Shown here: positions 19,201-29,360 of the stretch, piece after piece
How positions within the stretch are numbered: the stretch's first letter is position 1
Layout of the letters: every line of letters begins with the position of its first letter
Source of the DNA: Streptomyces sp. NBC_00582
GTDB lineage: Bacteria; Actinomycetota; Actinomycetes; Streptomycetales; Streptomycetaceae
Assembly (NCBI RefSeq): GCF_036345155.1
Contig: NZ_CP107772.1
Coordinates: 6,510,001-6,574,000 of the forward strand
DNA length: 64,000 bases
Reading direction: 5' to 3'
Program-made: the position numbers and the translations under genes
Notes under the pieces: model-generated
The model's input: only the letters and a program-made list of their open reading frames with translations
The model's database searches: none
What the model was told of the DNA's origin: nothing

Positions 19201-20766
19201 ATGGGGTCCGTGGACAGCGTGAACACGGGCGGTGCGGCGGACGGGGGACGGGCGGCGGCCGGGGAGGGCGGGCCGTCGTGGCGGGGGGCGGGGGCGGTGC
19301 TCCTTCCCGCCGGTGTCATGCTCGCGCTCGGTCTGTGGGGGCTCGACCGGGGCGGCATGTGGCGCGACGAGGCGGTCACCTTCCAGGTGGCGCGGCGCTC
19401 GGTGCCGCAGATCTGGCGGCTGCTGCACGGTGTGGACGCCGTCCACGGCCTGTACTACCTCCTCCTGCACGCCGTCCTCGCCGTCCGCCCCGGCGAGACC
19501 GTCCTGCGGCTGCCGTCCGTCGGCGCGGCGGCCCTCGCCACGGCCCTGGTCGCGGCGCTCGGCGCCCGGCTGGCCCGGCCGCGCGTCGGTCTGTGGGCGG
19601 GGCTGCTCTACGCGGTCACCCCGCTGGTCGGCCACTACGCGCAGGAGGGCCGCTCCTACGCGCTCGTCTGCGCGGGAGCGGCCGGGGCGGCCCTGCTGCT
19701 CGTCCGGGCGCTCGACGGGCGCCCCTGGTGGCCGTACGGCGTCGTCCTCGCCCTGACGTGTCTGCTGCACGAGCTGGCGGTGCTGCTGGTGCTCGCCCAC
19801 GCCGTGACGCTCCTTCACGCGCGCGTGGGAGCACGGACCTGGGCGCGCTGGGGCGCGGCGGCCGGTGCGGCGGTGCTCGCGCTGTCCCCGCTCGCCCTCG
19901 TCTCGCGGGCCCAGGCCGGGCAGGTGGCGTGGCTGCCCCGTCCGGACACGGGCACGGCGGAGCGGCTGCTGCACGCCTTCCTCGGGACGGACGGGCCGGT
20001 CTTCTGGACCTGTCTGCCGCTCGCGCTCGCCGCCCTGCCGGGCCCCCGCCGGCTCACCCTCACGGCGGTGGCCCTGCCCTGGGCCGTCCTGCCTCCGCTG
20101 GCCCTGCTCACGGTCTCCCAGCTCCGCCCGATGTACGACGACCGCTATGTGCTGTACGCCCTCGCGGGGGTACCGCTCCTGGTGGCGGCGGGCGCGGACC
20201 GGCTGCTCGGGGGGAGGTCGCCGCTGGTCCCGCTCGTGGGAACCCTGGCGGTCGCCCTCGCGTTCACCCACCACCTGCCCCTGTACCGCGAGGACCGCAC
20301 GCTCCGCGGCCGCCCCGACACCTTCGCCGCCGTCTCCGCGCTGGCCGCGCGCGAGGTGCGGCCGGGGGACGCCGTGGTGTTCCTGCCGAGCATCGGGCGG
20401 CGGGCGAAGGTGGCGCGTCCGGAGGGCTTCCGGACGGCGCGGGACGTGGCGCTGACGGCGTCCGGGCCCGCCTCCGGCACGCTCTACGGCCGCGAGCGGG
20501 GCGCCGCCGAGCTGCGCCGCGAGCTGCTCGCGCTGGACCGGCTGTGGGTGCTGGCCGAGCCGTACGCCCTGCGCTCCCGGTGGTACCCGCGCAACCCGAC
20601 CGAGCGGGTCAAGCTGGCCGTCGTGACGGAGGAGTTCGTACCGGGCGGGCCCGGACGCGTCTTCGTCCGCGACGGTGTCACCCTCGGTCTCTACATCCGC
20701 CGTCCGGCTGCCGCCGAGCCTCCCCCGGCTGCTCCTCCAGTGCCGCCGCGTCCAAGGACTCGGTGA
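19201..20766 (+). CDS. GT39-like polytopic glycosyltransferase
   Basis: A 521-residue membrane protein with about a dozen hydrophobic segments. The first extracytoplasmic loop carries [16 protein letters not shown], an acidic motif typical of GT-C transferases such as ArnT/PMT-like enzymes. A second loop has [11 protein letters not shown]. It probably uses a polyprenyl-phosphate sugar. A soluble C-terminal part of about 170 residues (from 20300) follows the last helices. The ATG at 19201 is used; a GTG nine bases later is an alternative. Its last 89 bases overlap the convergent ohrR gene. Confidence 0.8.
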   Translation: MGSVDSVNTGGAADGGRAAAGEGGPSWRGAGAVLLPAGVMLALGLWGLDRGGMWRDEAVTFQVARRSVPQIWRLLHGVDAVHGLYYLLLHAVLAVRPGETVLRLPSVGAAALATALVAALGARLARPRVGLWAGLLYAVTPLVGHYAQEGRSYALVCAGAAGAALLLVRALDGRPWWPYGVVLALTCLLHELAVLLVLAHAVTLLHARVGARTWARWGAAAGAAVLALSPLALVSRAQAGQVAWLPRPDTGTAERLLHAFLGTDGPVFWTCLPLALAALPGPRRLTLTAVALPWAVLPPLALLTVSQLRPMYDDRYVLYALAGVPLLVAAGADRLLGGRSPLVPLVGTLAVALAFTHHLPLYREDRTLRGRPDTFAAVSALAAREVRPGDAVVFLPSIGRRAKVARPEGFRTARDVALTASGPASGTLYGRERGAAELRRELLALDRLWVLAEPYALRSRWYPRNPTERVKLAVVTEEFVPGGPGRVFVRDGVTLGLYIRRPAAAEPPPAAPPVPPRPRTR

Positions 20767-21211
20767 GCTGGTCGAGGCGTTCCCTCAGCTCGGTGATCTC
20801 TTCCAGTCGGAACCCGGTCGCCGAGACGATCCGCCGGGGCACCTGCAGGGCCCGCTCCCGCAGGGCGGCGCCCTCCTCGGTGAGCCGGATCTCCACCGAG
20901 CGTTCGTCGCGCGGGCTGCGCTCCCGGCTCACCAGGCCCGCGGTCTCCAGCCGTTTGAGCAGTGGGGAGAGCGTGCCGGAGTCCAGGCGCAGATGCTCGC
21001 CGAGCTTCTTCACGGGCAGCTCGCCCTGCTCCCACAGCACCAGCATCACCAGGTACTGGGGGTAGGTCAGCCCGAGCTCCTTGAGGATCACGCGGTAGAC
21101 ACCGTTGAAGGCACGCGAGGCGGCGTGCAGGGAGAAGCAGATCTGGCGGTCCAGGCGCAGCCAGTTCTCCGAGGGGACGGGGGCCGCGAGAGGGGTCGAC
21201 GTCGGGGTCAT
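20678..21211 (-). CDS. ohrR: Organic-peroxide-sensing MarR repressor OhrR
   Basis: A 177-residue MarR-family protein. Cys25 in [14 protein letters not shown] matches the single reactive cysteine that OhrR proteins oxidise on contact with organic hydroperoxides, releasing DNA. The winged helix covers [20 protein letters not shown] to [18 protein letters not shown]. The ATG at 21211 (MTPTSTPL) is preferred over an upstream in-frame start that would run into the operator. It is divergent from ohr across a perfect palindrome, the standard OhrR circuit. Its 3' end overlaps the convergent GT39-like gene. Confidence 0.92.
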   Translation of the reverse strand: MTPTSTPLAAPVPSENWLRLDRQICFSLHAASRAFNGVYRVILKELGLTYPQYLVMLVLWEQGELPVKKLGEHLRLDSGTLSPLLKRLETAGLVSRERSPRDERSVEIRLTEEGAALRERALQVPRRIVSATGFRLEEITELRERLDQLTESLDAAALEEQPGEARRQPDGGCRDRG

Positions 21212-21246
21212 GCCTCCAGGGTAGCCCCGGCGAGCCATTTAGTTGT

Positions 21247-21265
21247 GCACAATTGAATTGTGTGC
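21247..21265. promoter_or_regulatory. OhrR operator
   Basis: GCACAATTGAATTGTGTGC contains perfect 7-base arms CACAATT (21248-21254) and AATTGTG (21256-21262) around a central G. ACAATT-N-AATTGT matches the known OhrR box. It lies between ohrR and ohr, so it should control both. Confidence 0.88.
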
Positions 21266-21353
21266 TTCACTTATCTCCGTGAGCGGCCCGGACACGAGCA
21301 GTGACCGGACCGGCCACCCCCCGTCACAGACTTCCGAGAGGGATGGTTCATCC

Positions 21354-21767
21354 ATGGACGCGCTCTACACCGCCGTCGCCACCGCCACCCACGGCCGCGA
21401 GGGCCGTGCCGTCAGCAACGACGGCAGGATCGACCTCGCGCTCGCCATGCCGGTGGAGCTGGGCGGCAACGGTCAGGGCACCAACCCGGAGCAGCTCTTC
21501 GCCGCCGGTTACGCGGCCTGCTTCGGCAGCGCTCTCGGCCTCGTCGGCCGCCAGGCGAAGGTCGACGTCTCCGACGCGGCCGTGACCGCCGAGGTCGGCA
21601 TAGGCAAGGAGGGCGAGGGCTTCGGCCTGAAGGTGACGCTGCGCGTCGAGCTCCCGGACACCGTGGACGAGGCGACCGGCCGCAAGCTGGTCGAGACCGC
21701 CCACCAGGTCTGCCCCTACTCCAACGCCACCCGCGGCAACATCGAGGTCGACCTCGTCATCGAGTAG
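21354..21767 (+). CDS. ohr: Organic hydroperoxide resistance protein Ohr
   Basis: A 137-residue thiol peroxidase that reduces organic hydroperoxides using lipoylated or dithiol partners. Catalytic cysteines are Cys56 (AAGYAACFGSAL) and Cys120 (TAHQVCPYSNATRGN), with Arg18 and Glu47 in family positions. Its length is typical. The ATG at 21354 fits the Ohr N-terminus (MDALYTAVATATHGREG); upstream in-frame codons would extend it into the operator. It is induced when OhrR is oxidised. Confidence 0.95.
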   Translation: MDALYTAVATATHGREGRAVSNDGRIDLALAMPVELGGNGQGTNPEQLFAAGYAACFGSALGLVGRQAKVDVSDAAVTAEVGIGKEGEGFGLKVTLRVELPDTVDEATGRKLVETAHQVCPYSNATRGNIEVDLVIE

Positions 21768-21801
21768 TCCGCGCCGGGCCGCCGGGCCACCGGATCGAGG
21801 C

Positions 21802-21840
21802 CTCCCGAGGGATCCGCCACTCGCGCGACCCCCTCGGGAG
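21802..21840. terminator. Bidirectional terminator after ohr
   Basis: CTCCCGAGGG (21802-21811) pairs with CCCTCGGGAG (21831-21840), a 10-bp stem with a 19-base loop, between convergent genes. Confidence 0.55.
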
Positions 21841-21843
21841 ACC

Positions 21844-23397
21844 TCATCCCACCCGCGCCAGCACCTCCCCCGTCCGCCGGCTCCACGCCACCACCACGGC
21901 CTCCTCGGGCACCGGGTGCCAGCGCGTCAGCAGCAGCCAGCGGACGCGGTAGCGGCGGGCGATCGCCGTCCGCTCGGCGCGCGTCGAGCCGGGCGCGAGA
22001 TACGCCCGTACGTCCGCGAGCCGGCGCAGCCTCGCCCGCTCGTCCAGCGCCGCGTCCGGCCAGGCGGGCGCGGCGAGGTTCGGTCCGTACCCGGCGATCG
22101 CGTGCACGGCGAAGTACCCGTCGGTGATCACCACCTCCCCGGGCCCGATGTGCCCCGCCGCCCAGTCGTACGCCGGCCAGCGCGGCGGCTGGTCGAAGCC
22201 CACCGGATCCAGCGCCCGCGGCACGACCGCCCCCGCCTGCACGGTCAGCAGCCCCAGACACGCCCCGGCGGCCGCCACCGCGCCCAGCACCCGCCGCCCC
22301 GCGCCCCACGGCCGGGGCGCCGCCAGCTCCACCGCCAGCGCGAACTGCGGCGGCACCAGCGTCAGGCCGAGGATCCGCCCGTAGGTGTAGTGGCCGCTGA
22401 CGAACCCGTACGCCACCACCAGGCAGTCCAGGACGAACATCAGCACCAGCGGATCGCGCGCCGAGCGCCGCACCCGCGCCCCGAGCGCCGGCAGCCCCAG
22501 CAACGCCAGCCAGAAATGACCCGTCAGGTCGTCGTACAGCCGCCGGTGCATCCCGTCCACGCTGCCGTCCCCGGCCAGCGCGAACACGTCGAAGTACGGC
22601 CATCCGGCCGCGAGCAGCAGCGCCGCGCCGACCGTCACCGTCCACCGGACCGCGACCGCCGGACGCCACCCGCGCTGCCGGCCCAGGACCACCGCGACAC
22701 CGCCCGTCACCGCCGCCACCGCCGTGATCGGATGCACCAGCAGGACCACCCCGTACAGCGCGCCGACCCCCGCGTACCCGGTGAAGCCGCGCAGCCCGTC
22801 CGGGCCGACGTACCGGACCCGGCGTTCGTCCCGCGCGCGTGCCGCCGTCAGCGACCACGCCCAGAAGGACAGCCCGATCGCGAAGGTGGACGGATAACCG
22901 AGGTTGCCGGTCATCGACATCAGGCCCAGATACCCGCTCCACCAGGCGCGTTCCGTGCCCCACAGCAGGGTCATCGCGCCGAGCGCCAGCACCGGCGCCC
23001 ACGGTCTCGGCGTCAGCGCCCGCACGAAACGGCCGACACCGGTCAGCAGCACGACCAGGTTCACCGGCCCGGCGACCCGCAGCACCTCCCACCCCGTCAG
23101 GCCGGTCAGCCGGGCGAACACGCCCTCGGCCACCGCGTACGGCGAGTAGTAGGGGCTGCCCGCGCCCGGCAGATCGGCCATCGGATGGCGCGGGTGCAGC
23201 AGACCGGCCTTCAGACGCTCGACGACCGCCGCGTGCACCCCCGCGTCGCAGCACAGCGGCACCCGCCAGAACGCCAGCGTCGTCACCGTCCAGAACAGGA
23301 GACCGAAGACCTGGTACGGGCTCGGACGCCACACCCGCCGGCCGCGCAGCGCCCCGGCACCGCGCGCCGGACGCCGGATCAGGACACCGGCGCTCAC
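21844..23397 (-). CDS. Polytopic membrane protein, GT-C-like
   Basis: A 517-residue integral membrane protein with ten or more hydrophobic helices and a soluble C-terminal region of about 130 residues. The first external loop contains CCDAGVHAAVVERLKAG and SPYYSPYAVAEG, with acidic and aromatic residues as in GT-C-fold transferases, but no family is certain. It is the last gene of a probable five-gene run with the three glycerophosphotransferases, 94 bases after the preceding gene. A role in decorating the same polymer is inferred from context only. Confidence 0.65.
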   Translation of the reverse strand: MSAGVLIRRPARGAGALRGRRVWRPSPYQVFGLLFWTVTTLAFWRVPLCCDAGVHAAVVERLKAGLLHPRHPMADLPGAGSPYYSPYAVAEGVFARLTGLTGWEVLRVAGPVNLVVLLTGVGRFVRALTPRPWAPVLALGAMTLLWGTERAWWSGYLGLMSMTGNLGYPSTFAIGLSFWAWSLTAARARDERRVRYVGPDGLRGFTGYAGVGALYGVVLLVHPITAVAAVTGGVAVVLGRQRGWRPAVAVRWTVTVGAALLLAAGWPYFDVFALAGDGSVDGMHRRLYDDLTGHFWLALLGLPALGARVRRSARDPLVLMFVLDCLVVAYGFVSGHYTYGRILGLTLVPPQFALAVELAAPRPWGAGRRVLGAVAAAGACLGLLTVQAGAVVPRALDPVGFDQPPRWPAYDWAAGHIGPGEVVITDGYFAVHAIAGYGPNLAAPAWPDAALDERARLRRLADVRAYLAPGSTRAERTAIARRYRVRWLLLTRWHPVPEEAVVVAWSRRTGEVLARVG

Positions 23398-23491
23398 CGG
23401 GCGGAGACCGAAAGGCGGCAGAAAGGGGCAAAGATGCGCATGATGGGCATTGGCCGTATCTTCCCGCCCGCATCGGCGGCCTTGCCGACTG

Positions 23492-24844
23492 TCACCCGGG
23501 AGAGTGAGCCCGAACGGAGTCGTGCCCCTCGCCGGAGTCCTGCGCCGGCAACGCGATCCGCGCCCGCAGCAGCACCGACTCCAGCAGCAGCGGCAGCCCC
23601 AGCACCGGCAGCAGCCACGCCAGCACGATCAGCCGGTCACCCCAGATGGTGATGTCCGGATGCCCGGCCTGGGTGAGGACCCCGGTGAACGCGGCGGCCA
23701 CCACGAACACCCCCGCCGGCCGCCGCGCCCGCCACACCCCCCACGCCCCCGCCGCCAGCGCCCCGGCGAACAGCGGCTCCCAGAGCTGACGACGGGTCCA
23801 CTCCACCCAGAAGTTGAGCTGAAGGTGCAGGAACTCCGGCCACACGCGCGTGCGGTCCGGCCGGGAGAAGTGACCGGTCAGCAGATCCTGCAGGCTCTCC
23901 GACTCCGCCGGATAGTGCAGCAGCCGGGCCAGCAGCACCGTCCCCAGCGCCCCGCCGCAGCCCACCGCCGTCACCGCGAGCACCCCCCGCCCCGGCTCCC
24001 GCCCTGCCCGCCGACGCCGTACGGCGACCAGCGCGCCCGCGCCCGCCAGACACAGCCCGAGGAACAGCGCCTGCGAGTGCTTGACCGTGAACAGCGCGGC
24101 CAGCGCGCCCCCCACCAGCCACAGCCCCTCCCGCACCCGCCGCGCCTCCCCGTCCAGGGCCAGCGCGCACCCCCACACCGCGGCCAGCGTCAGCGCCAGC
24201 AGCAACCCCTCGGTCATCGGGCGCATCGCGGTCGTGCCGCACGGCAGGACGTAGTACAGGCCCTGGCCGGTCAGACACAGGGGGGCCGGCGCGCGCAGGG
24301 TGCGCAAAATCAGGAAGACCAGCACCCCGCCCGCCACCGTCACCGCGACCCCCGCCAGCCACAGCCCCCACGTCACCCCGAACAACGTCAGGAACGGCAG
24401 CAGGAACAACGGATAGCCGGGCCGCGCCTCGAAGATCCGCATGAAGCGCTCCGGCATGAACGGCACGGTGTGCCCGCCCACCTGACCCGCCCTCAGTCGC
24501 GCCTCGACCGCGCGCCCCTCACGCTTCCGGCACTCGGCCAGCACCCGGGCGGACGGATCCGGCCGGTGGAAGCGGACCACGTCCACGCTCTGCCGCCGCG
24601 CCGCGATCGCGGCGCCGCTGCGGCAGGCGTAGTCGATGGCGGTGGCCGCCGCCTCCCGCTGGGTGTCCCCGCGCAGACTCAACGCGTACGACAGGTAGTT
24701 CTTGGTGTCCGGGGTGTCCCGGCCGGTGACGTTCGCGAGCTGGAGCACCGCGAACACACCGGCCAGGACCAGCAGCCAGGCACGCGGCCCTCCGGGGCGG
24801 ACTTTCGTCACATGACGGATTTCGAAGACATGAGGGATTTTCAC
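23492..24844 (-). CDS. Polytopic membrane protein, GT-C-like
   Basis: A 450-residue membrane protein with about ten hydrophobic helices. After the first helix comes a long extracytoplasmic loop (about residues 40-140) that starts GRDTPDTKNYLSYAL, contains paired cysteines (YACRSG, LAECRKRE) and ends with EARPGYPLFLLPFL. The acidic-loop plan is that of lipid-linked-sugar transferases, but I do not recognise a named family. It starts 30 bases after the third glycerophosphotransferase gene, supporting shared transcription. Confidence 0.65.
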   Translation of the reverse strand: MKIPHVFEIRHVTKVRPGGPRAWLLVLAGVFAVLQLANVTGRDTPDTKNYLSYALSLRGDTQREAAATAIDYACRSGAAIAARRQSVDVVRFHRPDPSARVLAECRKREGRAVEARLRAGQVGGHTVPFMPERFMRIFEARPGYPLFLLPFLTLFGVTWGLWLAGVAVTVAGGVLVFLILRTLRAPAPLCLTGQGLYYVLPCGTTAMRPMTEGLLLALTLAAVWGCALALDGEARRVREGLWLVGGALAALFTVKHSQALFLGLCLAGAGALVAVRRRRAGREPGRGVLAVTAVGCGGALGTVLLARLLHYPAESESLQDLLTGHFSRPDRTRVWPEFLHLQLNFWVEWTRRQLWEPLFAGALAAGAWGVWRARRPAGVFVVAAAFTGVLTQAGHPDITIWGDRLIVLAWLLPVLGLPLLLESVLLRARIALPAQDSGEGHDSVRAHSPG

Positions 24845-24874
24845 GGCATCCGGCCTATCACGCAGGCCCGCCGC

Positions 24875-27091
24875 TCAGGTCGACGCGAGCTCCTCGTGCG
24901 CCGCGCTCGGCCCCGGCACCCGCGCCGCCCCGACGTCCGGGAACTCCTCGCCCAGCAGCAGCCGCCGTACGACCCGTTCGGCGGCGCGCCCGTCGTCGTA
25001 CGTGCAAAAACGCGCCCGGAAGGCGGCCCGCCGCCGGGTGGACTCCTCGTCCCGCCAGCCGCCCGAGGTCAGCAGCCGGGCCAGCTCGCCGCAGGAGCGC
25101 GAGACATGGCCGGGGGCCTCGGCGGTGATGTCGAAGTAGGCGCCCCGGCTCGCCGTGTACGCCTCCCAGTCGTCGGCGTGCACGACGATCGGCCGGTCCA
25201 GGTTGGCGTAGTCGAACATCAGGGCCGAGTAGTCGGTGACCAGCACGTCGGAGGCGAGCATGACGTCCTCGACGTGCGGTTCGTCCGTCGCGTCGACGAG
25301 GACCCCGCGCCGGTGCAGATCCGCCAGGCCCATCCCGCGCGCGTGCCCGGTCGCCAGCGACGGGTGCAGCCGTACGACGAGGGTGTGGCCCTCGCCCAGC
25401 TCGGCGGCGAACCCGGCCAGGTCGATCCGGTCGACGTGCCCGCCGCGGACGTACTCCCGGCGGGTCGGCGCGTACAGCACCACCGTGTGCCCGGCCGGGA
25501 CGCCCAGCCGGGCCCGCACCGCCGCGCCCGCCCCGGCGTCCGCGCGGACCAGCACGTCGTTGCGCGGGCTGCCCGTCCGCGCGGAGGCGAAGTGGCACGG
25601 GTAGGCCCGCTCCCACACCAGCTCCGAGTACCGGTTGGCGACCAGGCTGTGGTCCCAGCGGTCGGCGCGGCGCAGCATCTGCGGCACGTCCACCCCGAAC
25701 CGCGCCCCCGGCCGGTCCAGCAGATCGGCGGCCATGTACTTCAGCGGGGTGCCCTGGTGGGTGTGGATGTGGACGCTGCCGGGGCGTTTGGCGAGCGCGC
25801 CCGGCCAGTTGACGTTGTTGACGAAGAAACCCGCCCGCGCGGTCACCCGCCGGTACGCGGGCGAGTCGAGCAGGACGTGCTCGACGCCCTCCGGGAGCCG
25901 CGCGGCCGTCTCCTCGTCGCGCACCACCCACACCCCGCGCAGCTGGGGGGCGATCTCGCGTGCCGTGCGGTAGATCGCGCCGGGGTCGCCCAGCACGCCC
26001 CGGTGCGAGAACGCCGAGTACACGACCAGCTCCGGGTCGATCGGCCGACGGGCGCGCACCCCGTCCACCACCCGCCCCGCACGCGCTCCGGCCGCCCGGC
26101 GTACGAGGGTCCCGCGCCGCGCCAGCTCCCGCCCCACGCGCCCCGCCTGCCGCCGCGCCCGGTACGCCGCGTACCCGCCCTCCAGCACCCGCAACTCCCG
26201 GGGCACCGGTGCGCCGCCGGGCCGGTGGGCCCGGAACATCTCGGCCGTACGGCGGAAGAACTCGCCCTTGTCGGAGGGCGGCAGCCGGTCCGGCTTGGCC
26301 AGGATGTCCAGGCAGTGCTCGCCCATCTTGCGGTGCAGATAGGGCCGCCAGGCCGCCAGCTCGGGGCGGGAGTCGACGAAGGCGAAGACCCGCTCGTACT
26401 GGTCGTGGATGGCGAAGTGCTTGCGGCTGGTGGTGGACAGGATGTTGCCCTGGCGGCGCTGGCGGTAGTTCAGACAGATCCGGTCCAGCGTGGCGATCCG
26501 CTCCGCGCTGAGCATGACCGGGAACGTCCAGGGCGTGTCCTCGTAGTAGCCGGGCGGGAAGGCGAAGCCGTTGCTCTCGACGAAGTCGCGCCGGTAGACC
26601 TTGTTCCAGACGACCATCAGCAGGTCCAGGATCTCGGGGTGCCCGGCCGCCGTGAAGGTGCCGTCGCCGACCTCCGTCAGGACGTGCGCGAGGGCGTTGC
26701 GGCGGGTGCCGCCCCACCAGTAGGTGCGCGCGTAGTCGAACACCAGCACGTCCGGGTCCCCGGACTCGGCGAGCCGGTCGGCCATCGCGCGCAGGGCGCC
26801 CGGGGTGAGGGTGTCGTCGCTGTCCAGGAAGAACAGGTAGTCGCCGGCCGCGTGCGGCATCCCCGCGTTGCGCGCGCGGCCGAGGCCCACGTTCTCCGGC
26901 AGGTGCAGCACCCGGACCCGCTCGTCGCGGTCCGCGTACTCGTCGAGGATCGCACCGCAGCCGTCGGGCGAGCGATCGTCGACGGCGATCACCTCGAAGT
27001 CCGCGTACGACTGCGAAAGGAGCGAGTCGAGACACTCGCGCAGGAAGCCCTGCACCTTGAAACAGGGGACGATGACGCTGAAGCGGGGCAC
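24875..27091 (-). CDS. GT2 glycosyltransferase-CDP-glycerol glycerophosphotransferase fusion (copy C)
   Basis: A 738-residue two-domain enzyme. Residues 1-250 are a GT2 glycosyltransferase: IAVDDRSPDG, and the metal-binding DSDD at 90-93. Residues about 370-720 are a TagF/TagB-type glycerophosphotransferase with HTHQGTPLKYM, YGSPRNDVLV-like and VLYAPTRREYV motifs and TDYSALMFDYANLDRP. It would polymerise or attach glycerol phosphate or a sugar during teichoic-acid-like synthesis at the membrane. The GTG at 27091 is chosen because the protein then begins VPRFSVIVP, like its paralogues, with AAGGAG 12 bases upstream. It follows copy B after 8 bases. Confidence 0.88.
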   Translation of the reverse strand: MPRFSVIVPCFKVQGFLRECLDSLLSQSYADFEVIAVDDRSPDGCGAILDEYADRDERVRVLHLPENVGLGRARNAGMPHAAGDYLFFLDSDDTLTPGALRAMADRLAESGDPDVLVFDYARTYWWGGTRRNALAHVLTEVGDGTFTAAGHPEILDLLMVVWNKVYRRDFVESNGFAFPPGYYEDTPWTFPVMLSAERIATLDRICLNYRQRRQGNILSTTSRKHFAIHDQYERVFAFVDSRPELAAWRPYLHRKMGEHCLDILAKPDRLPPSDKGEFFRRTAEMFRAHRPGGAPVPRELRVLEGGYAAYRARRQAGRVGRELARRGTLVRRAAGARAGRVVDGVRARRPIDPELVVYSAFSHRGVLGDPGAIYRTAREIAPQLRGVWVVRDEETAARLPEGVEHVLLDSPAYRRVTARAGFFVNNVNWPGALAKRPGSVHIHTHQGTPLKYMAADLLDRPGARFGVDVPQMLRRADRWDHSLVANRYSELVWERAYPCHFASARTGSPRNDVLVRADAGAGAAVRARLGVPAGHTVVLYAPTRREYVRGGHVDRIDLAGFAAELGEGHTLVVRLHPSLATGHARGMGLADLHRRGVLVDATDEPHVEDVMLASDVLVTDYSALMFDYANLDRPIVVHADDWEAYTASRGAYFDITAEAPGHVSRSCGELARLLTSGGWRDEESTRRRAAFRARFCTYDDGRAAERVVRRLLLGEEFPDVGAARVPGPSAAHEELAST

Positions 27092-27099
27092 TGCGGGGG

Positions 27100-29304
27100 T
27101 CAGCTCCTTACGAGGGTGGCGGCGGCCGGGGCCGGGACGCGGTCGGCGAGCGGCAGTACGGGCTCGATCGCCTCCGGGGGCTCGCCGAGCAGCACCCGGC
27201 GCACCACGCGCTCGGCGGCCCGGCCGTCGTCGAACTGGCAGAAACGGGCCCGGAAAGCGGCCCTGAGCTCCCCGGACGCGGCCGAGGCGTACGAGCCGTC
27301 GCGGAACACCCGCGCCAGCTCCTGCGGGGTGCGGGCCACCGGTCCCGGCGGGGCCGCCATCAGGTCGAAGTACACGCCCCGCGTCTCGCGGTAGACGTCC
27401 CAGTCGTCGGCGTACACGACGATCGGCCGGTCCAGGTTGGCGTAGTCGAACATGATCGACGAGTAGTCGGTGATCAGCGCGTCGGCGGCCAGACACACGT
27501 CCTCCGAGGAGCGGTGGCCGGTGACGTCGAGGATCCGGCCCGTCCCCCGGGCGAGGCCCACGTCGTAGAAGTAGTGGGCGCGCAGCAGGACGACGACGTC
27601 CTCGCCGGCCGCCTCGCAGAACGCCTCCAGGTCCAGGCCGCTGTCGAAGCCCGTCCGGTAGTCGCGGTGCGTCGGCGCGTACAGCACGGCCGTCCTCCCC
27701 TCGGGGACCCCGAGTTCCCGCCGGATCCGGGCCACGTCCTCGGCGGTCGCCGTGTAGAAGACGTCGTTGCGCGGATAGCCGTACTCCAGCTGCTCGTAGC
27801 GGCCGGGGAAGGCGCGCTCCCACATCTGGGTGGAGTGGGTGTTGGAGGAGAGGTTGAAGTCCCAGCGGTCCACCCGCCCGAGCAGCTTGGTGAACGAGCC
27901 GCTCGCCGCCGCCACCACCGGGTACGTCGACTGGTCGACGCCCATCTTCTTCAGCGGGGTGCCGTGCTGGGTCTGCACATGCACACTGCCCTCCCGCTTG
28001 ACCACGCCCTCCGCGAAGTTGGCGTTGTTGACCAGGTACTTGGCGCGGGCCAGGACCTGCCAGGCGCGGCGGCTGCCGATCACGGCGTGCTCGACGTCCT
28101 TCGGCACGGTGTGCGCCTGGTCGGGCTCGACGAGGAACACCGAACGGATGTGCGGGGCGAGTTCGGCGGCCTTGGCGTGGATCGCGGCCGGACTGCACGC
28201 GTAACCCCGGCCCCAGTAGGCGCAGTACACCGCCAGGTTCGGGTCGATACGGCGGCGCAGCTGACGCCGGTAGAACAGACGGGTGCGCAGCCCTCGGGGG
28301 CGCGGGAGGATCCGGGCCGCGGCCGACAGGCTCCGGTTGGCGCCGCGCAGCGCACGGAACGCCGTGTACGCGCCCGCCGCGAGGAGCCGGTGCTGCACCC
28401 CGACGCTCCCGCCCGGCCTGCGGAAACCGGCCGGGCGGTAGCGGCGGTACAGCCGGCCCGCGCGGCGGAAGAACGCCCGGCGACCGCGGGCCGGAAGCCG
28501 CCTCGGGTGCGCGGCCGTCTTGAGGACGAGGGCGAACAGCTGCTCGAACAGCGGGCCCGACCGGTCGGCGGACAGACCGCGTTCGGCGGCCGCTCCCAGC
28601 ACCTGCTCGACGCGGTCCAGCAGGTCGGCGTGGTGGGCGCCCGGCAGGTTGAGGCGGCTGCCCTGCCGGCGCAGCAGATGCCGTACGACGACCGAGCGCA
28701 GGACGGCGATCCGGCCGGCCCGCAGGGTGACCGGGCCGGCGAAGCCGATGTCGGTGAAGGGGCCCTCGGGGAAGGTGAGCCGGTGCTCGGCGAGGAACGC
28801 GCGGCGGTAGGCGGCGCTCCAGGCGGGCAGCTGCACCCCCGTGATCCGGGGCGCCTCGGCCGGGGCGAAGGCGCCCTTCGGTGTCCTCGCCAGCAGCGGG
28901 GCCGCCGGGTTGGTCGGCTCGCCCTCCCACCACGGGGTCCGCTCGTGTTCGAAGTACACGACGTCCACCTCGCCGGTGGCGGCGAGCCGGGCGTCCAGCG
29001 CCGCCAGCGCGCCCGGCGCGAGGGTGTCGTCGCCGTCGAGGAACAGCACGTACGCCCCGTGCGCCGCCCGCAGCCCGGTGTTGCGCGCCCCGGCCAGGCC
29101 CGCCGACGGCGGCGACTCGACCGGCGTCACCCGCGCGTCCCGCTCGGCGTACCCGGCGGCGAGCCCGGCCGCCGGGGCGTCCGGCGCGTCGCAGACCGGG
29201 ATCAGCTCGAAGTCGCCGAAGGACTGGGCGAGGACGGAGTCCAGCGCCAGGGACAGCCGGCCCGCGACCCCATGGGACGGGACGATGATGCTGAAGCGGG
29301 GCAT
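27100..29304 (-). CDS. GT2 glycosyltransferase-CDP-glycerol glycerophosphotransferase fusion (copy B)
   Basis: A 734-residue paralogue with the same two-domain plan. The glycerophosphotransferase half is well conserved: VQTQHGTPLKKMG, EYGYPRNDVFY, VLYAPTHRDYR and ITDYSSIMFDYANLDRP. The GT2 half has drifted: the nucleotide-binding VDD of its neighbours is VCD (Cys38), though LDGDDTL is kept. This suggests a different donor or weaker transferase activity. The ATG is at 29304 with a GAAAGAG-like Shine-Dalgarno. It lies between copies A and C in one run. Confidence 0.88.
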   Translation of the reverse strand: MPRFSIIVPSHGVAGRLSLALDSVLAQSFGDFELIPVCDAPDAPAAGLAAGYAERDARVTPVESPPSAGLAGARNTGLRAAHGAYVLFLDGDDTLAPGALAALDARLAATGEVDVVYFEHERTPWWEGEPTNPAAPLLARTPKGAFAPAEAPRITGVQLPAWSAAYRRAFLAEHRLTFPEGPFTDIGFAGPVTLRAGRIAVLRSVVVRHLLRRQGSRLNLPGAHHADLLDRVEQVLGAAAERGLSADRSGPLFEQLFALVLKTAAHPRRLPARGRRAFFRRAGRLYRRYRPAGFRRPGGSVGVQHRLLAAGAYTAFRALRGANRSLSAAARILPRPRGLRTRLFYRRQLRRRIDPNLAVYCAYWGRGYACSPAAIHAKAAELAPHIRSVFLVEPDQAHTVPKDVEHAVIGSRRAWQVLARAKYLVNNANFAEGVVKREGSVHVQTQHGTPLKKMGVDQSTYPVVAAASGSFTKLLGRVDRWDFNLSSNTHSTQMWERAFPGRYEQLEYGYPRNDVFYTATAEDVARIRRELGVPEGRTAVLYAPTHRDYRTGFDSGLDLEAFCEAAGEDVVVLLRAHYFYDVGLARGTGRILDVTGHRSSEDVCLAADALITDYSSIMFDYANLDRPIVVYADDWDVYRETRGVYFDLMAAPPGPVARTPQELARVFRDGSYASAASGELRAAFRARFCQFDDGRAAERVVRRVLLGEPPEAIEPVLPLADRVPAPAAATLVRS

Positions 29305-29360
29305 ACTGCTCTTTCTCTGTCGGGCGTTCGGTGCCGGTGTGTTCGTCGGGCAAACGGCGT

